Assembly: GCA_963556255.1 (NCBI GenBank)
Contig: OY744614.1
Location: 36,801,659 to 36,865,658 of the forward strand
Reading direction: 5' to 3'
Source of the DNA: Allolobophora icterica
Lineage: Eukaryota > Annelida > Clitellata > Crassiclitellata > Lumbricidae
DNA length: 64,000 bases
Below are positions 60,471-64,000 of this stretch, piece by piece. The first letter of the stretch is position 1, and each line of letters begins with the position of its first letter. The position numbers were made by a program, and so were the translations under genes. The notes below the pieces were generated by a model. That model saw only the letters and a list, made by a program, of their open reading frames with translations. It was not told where the DNA came from and searched no databases.

Positions 60471-61340
60471 AAATATATAAATATCTGAGCGAATGAATGA
60501 ATACATAATAACAGAAAAAATTAACGAATTTAATTTCCTGGGCTCGCATAAGTGAAATGCAGCTCCTCCATTGACGACGTGGGATTCTATAGACTATAGA
60601 GCAAAACATCACACGACAGGCTTAAGTCAACCGCCTTTCCACTGTTTACATCCTAGGGCGAAGCTTAGTAAACGCTACGCGTCTCCGGCACTATATTTAA
60701 CTAGCATCATGAGAAAACCTCGTCGTTGTATTTGCCGTACTTAGGAAAATGAGGCTTAACAAAGGTACCGTAAACTTAGGACATTGACCTAAAGAGGCTG
60801 CTCTTTGAGTTGCAGTTAATTACTGGACAGCTGAAAACGGGTTGAAATAAAGTCTTACTATTTTAAATTGAATTTTAAAATAAACCGTTAATGTAAAAGA
60901 AACTAATTAAACCCAATCAAACAACTTAAATATAAAACAATTATTTAATTCAAGCATTACTTAAATAAATATAGTATATATAATATAACCAAGTTCTTCC
61001 TTCAAAGCCCAACTGTGGTTGGTCCGTCACACTAACAGGGCCTAGATGTTTAACCAGAAAATTATTAACTGTAATTAACATGTTATGCAATAATTGAATT
61101 GTTTCATTTGGCACGAAATGTCATTATCCTCCATGCATAACTGTACTCAAAATTCCTTGTTCTTTCGTTACCATCAAGAGTGTTAATTATCATAAAGTCA
61201 CCGCTTTGAACACAGCAATCTAAATGTTTCGGGACGCGACACATACGATTTGTGCAACTGTTTCAACTAGTGCATTTCTTGACAACCTAGAAAACACAGA
61301 CTGTATTTCGTACCAAAACTAATTAACAAAAATGGCATTT

Positions 61341-61457
61341 TCATTCTTTTAACTCGAGCCTTCCGATATGAGCTGAGGCCAGGTCTTGGCTTTCCAGATC
61401 GCCAAAGTAGTTAACCTGTGTCGCATCAGATGGAGTCGTACTCTTGGAAGAGACATT
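61341..61457 (-). pseudogene. Untranslated relic of the gene D distal tail
   Basis: Downstream of the premature TAG the frame is still open and matches the B/C tail (SSKSTTPSDATQVNYFGDLE-like) down to TGA at 61343-61341 after GRLELKE. No other damage is visible. It would be 3' UTR if gene D is expressed, or coding in individuals without the stop. Confidence 0.7.
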
Positions 61458-61624
61458 CTATGATGAATTGTCATAGCCATCGTTTGAAACACCGGCTCCC
61501 GTTGGCGTGTTTGTCTGGCGGCCTTTGTACCAGCGATAGCCAATGTAGGAACCACCGACAATCAAACCGACGCCAATAATGATACCAAAAACCGCTCCTA
61601 CGATTGCTCCAGCGTCGGGACCAC
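61458..61624 (-). CDS. Gene D exon 16: TM helix with short tail
   Basis: Encodes GGPDAGAIVGAVFGII..., YRWYKGRQTNTP and ends VSNDGYDNSS-stop. The CAG to TAG change at 61460-61458 removes the VNYFG-containing distal tail. In this copy Ala-Thr of VSNATYDNSS has also become Asp-Gly. Confidence 0.86.
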
Positions 61625-63058
61625 CTGTATTCCAAACATAGACACACTTCCTCAACATAACTCAAACAAGACATACGAGTGATATAGAAAGAAGTATTGA
61701 AACAAATGCATTTCGGAAAGTATCATCTGCCATCGCAAGTGTGATATTTTGTTTGTAAATCACACCAAGTACAAATCATCTCTACTTTCAGTTTAAAATG
61801 AGAATAATAAATCCCCAAATATACAATTCTATGCAGAAAAGAAACGAACAACTTAAATAGACATGATTCAGTGCTCGGGAATAAGCTGGTGCTTTGCGCT
61901 CAGCTATAGAGTATCGATTTAGAAATTTGAAGTTCACGATTGCGATCTTACTCACTGTTTTTTCAGTCTGTCACAAAGTTGTCTAAGAATTACAAATCTG
62001 CTAGTTTTCATTAAATGTGCAATCTCTAGATAATAATTAAGTTCCAGCATAAGAATTACCTCTTCCTGACAAGGTGTTAGCGTTCATAACAAACACAGCT
62101 ACTTGGTTGATTTACACACCGTTCCGTAGAATACAAATTACATACGTAATTGTGAAACATGTAACAAGGTGCAATAAAGAAAATAATCTTACCTGAACCA
62201 GAGTCAGGGTTTGGTGGTGGTGTTGCTGCAGCTAAAATTTACAACAGAATTTGTTTGCAAACTCCGTAAGCACGATGAATAAAAAATGTGATAATAACAT
62301 TAAAATCACTCATTGGCCATGATTTACAGTAGTTACTATTGATCTTAAATGCTAAATCTGGAAAAATCGTGAATTCAATTTACTGTTACCAAGTACCATT
62401 CTTCAATATACGAGTTTCATTCCTCTGTGAATGGACGTTTCAATCTTAATGAACTCAAGTATCATTTGAGCGCCTTCAAGCGGGTCTTATAGAAGGCATC
62501 ATGTAAATATTCAGGAACCATACATGCAAACAGAGGTTCCATATTAAAATCACCATAGGAAGGAAGGTAAGAGATCTAAGCTGCAATTCTTGTGACATAT
62601 ATCCTACCTATCGCCACCCGACAGGCATATCCACGCAGTTCGCCACATTGGCTGGTCGTCCAGTGACCACTGTTCAAAACATCCTCTTCGGGGCTGCCAT
62701 ACAAGTCAACACACAGTCGCGTATTGGTCTGATTTGGACTTCCTGACTTCCAATTTGTGTAGTTTGAATCATCAAGTGACAGACCATTCGACCATAGAAA
62801 CTTCTCGTCTACATATCAGATAATAGAAATAAAGGAAGTTTATTACGATAAACTTACGTGACATATAATATGCTTCAAGTCTCAGACAACGTTGAGAGGG
62901 AAACTAGCAAGCTATAAATGCGCTCTGCGCCAAGAGTAAATAAAGCGCCCGCCCGCAAAGGTCAACTTAACCAATAAAGACCAAATTTGTTACCTCACTT
63001 ATAATATTTACTATAAATATATTCAAACGACAATCTTTAAATAAGTCAGGATTCTATC

Positions 63059-63141
<83 letters not shown>

Positions 63142-63812
63142 ACTTTTATTTGTTGTTATTTAATTTTATTGCATTTATTTAATTTGAAATCGATATTATA
63201 TTTCACGATAAAGTATCTAGTTTAAGAATTAAATCATACTGCCTCAAAATATGCGCTACGCCTGTTCCATGGCACCGCTGAAATACCCCTCGCTACGGCA
63301 CGGAAGTTGAGCATGCTAATAACAAATAAATTTTAATGAAACTTGCTCAAATAATCCGGTGCTTTGAAAATAGTGAAGAAAAGGCTGTTTTCTACAATTC
63401 AGCAAAACGAACTAAAAAATTTATTGATTGAGATTGAGAACTAAAAAATGCCCGATAAAGTACTTATTGTCAGAAAAGAATTGTTGAACTTGAAACTGAC
63501 ATACAAAGAATGTTCAAGTGGATATTGAGAAATCCTAACCTCCTTCTAGTTTGGACAGACCAATCCAAAACTGTCGGACAAAAGGAAGCCAACTGGACTC
63601 GAGAAGTCGCCGATGGACAAACCAGTTCTCATCTTTGCTAAAGATGGTGACCAGAATGGAGCCAAAGGCCTTACAGTCCTGATCTGCCTCATCCCATGTC
63701 ACGTACTCGTCTGGACGGAATAGATAACAGTCTCCACCGTACGATACCCATTCTGCACTTGGACACAAACCATCAACGTTTGAAGGTGTCGGAGGAGTCG
63801 TTGGAAATGGGG
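61458..63812 (-). CDS. Gene D: 3' part of a fourth mannose-receptor-like gene, tail truncated by a stop
   Basis: Only the last four exons are in the window: 63812-63540, 62808-62608, 62231-62193 and 61624-61458. All junctions are GT-AG and keep phase 1. They encode CTLD5, the stalk and the TM helix. The tail stops at TAG (61460-61458), where B and C have CAG, and so loses about 38 residues. The frame stays open past it to the ancestral TGA at 61343-61341, so the stop looks recent. The first exons, including the signal peptide, must lie to the right of base 64000, provided the gene is complete. Confidence 0.85.
62193..62231 (-). CDS. Gene D exon 15: Pro-rich stalk
   Basis: 39 bases encoding AAATPPPNPDSGSG (ends split), acceptor ttttag, donor CAG|gtaaga. 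Same phase as in B and C. Confidence 0.8.
62608..63812 (-). CDS. Gene D CTLD5 (exons 13-14)
   Basis: Exons 63812-63540 and 62808-62608. Marks: APFPTTPPTPSNVDG linker, LCPSAEWVSYGGDCYLF, VTWDEADQDC, RQFWIGLSKLEGG, FLWSNGLSLDDSNYTNW, GSPNQTN, HWTTSQC, YACRV. Intact four plus two cysteines. The intron has a 75-bp (AT)n tract at 63065-63138. Confidence 0.87.
63065..63138. repeat. (AT)n microsatellite, about 75 bp
   Basis: Pure at tract in gene D intron 13. Gene C has only a short atatgtattatataa relic at the matching place (about 41420). Confidence 0.95.
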
Positions 63813-64000
63813 CTGCAAGAACGAACAAAGCAAGAACGTTGTGCAACATATCTGCAGGCAATAACAACTCTTGCGGTACTTAATGTAGCTTCAAGAACTG
63901 CCTCAGTAGCAAGCACTTGAAGTCCATTCTGTGTGATGACTTGTATGGAAGCATCGTGGTTTTATTGTCTTATGTCAGGAGCATCTCCGACGAGAATCTC

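Larger units (their letters stand above)
57345..61340. other. Intergenic region between genes D (3' end) and C (5' start)
   Basis: 4 kb with the upstream block of gene C, three LINE insertions and the 3' flank of gene D (60660-61340), which is closely similar to the flanks of B and C. No host gene seen. Confidence 0.7.

Overview
The window is eukaryotic nuclear DNA: split genes with GT-AG introns and many LINE, SINE and MITE copies. It looks like a marine invertebrate. The gene type (tandem multi-CTLD receptors), the tRNA-SINE plus LINE landscape and the frequent aggcct words would suit an echinoderm, hemichordate or amphioxus-like deuterostome, but the sequence does not fix the species.

The core of the window is a head-to-tail tandem array of mannose-receptor-like C-type lectin genes, all on the minus strand. 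I call them A to D from left to right. A (1104-14250) has its 5' end and exons 1-9, and its 3' part lies left of the window. B (19076-36753) and C (39683-57344) are complete. D (61458-63812) shows only its last four exons. The repeat unit is about 21 kb (TM exons at 19.1, 39.7 and 61.4 kb; signal-peptide exons at 14.2, 36.7 and 57.3 kb). I rebuilt B and C by hand from splice signals and reading phase. Each has 16 exons and 2658 coding bases, giving 885 residues: signal peptide, five C-type lectin-like domains (CTLD1-5), a short Pro-rich stalk, one glycine-rich transmembrane helix and a tail of about 60 residues. There is no ricin-B or fibronectin-II domain. The predicted products are type I cell-surface receptors, probably for glycan or microbial recognition. 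Only CTLD4 of gene C keeps a canonical mannose-type EPN motif.

The copies differ in ways that matter: EPN versus EPS in CTLD4, a premature stop in the tail of D, a different C-terminus in B, and GC instead of GT splice donors at exon 5 of B and C and at exon 2 of B.

Introns and the three intergenic gaps (14.25-19.08, 36.75-39.68, 57.34-61.34 kb) are full of mobile DNA. Because the copies align intron by intron, many insertions have a visible empty site in a sister copy. At least fifteen insertions carry terminal inverted repeats and 8-bp target duplications typical of hAT-type elements. They range from 138-bp MITEs to 2.2-2.4 kb elements and some are nested. Also present are a 2.7-kb fold-back element, 3' ends of several LINE families (CR1-like and others), tRNA-derived SINEs, a 42-bp minisatellite inside a MITE, and long microsatellites. 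SINE and LINE copies found at the same intron position in A, B and C predate the duplications; private insertions are younger. No functional tRNA, rRNA, CRISPR or prokaryotic gene was found.
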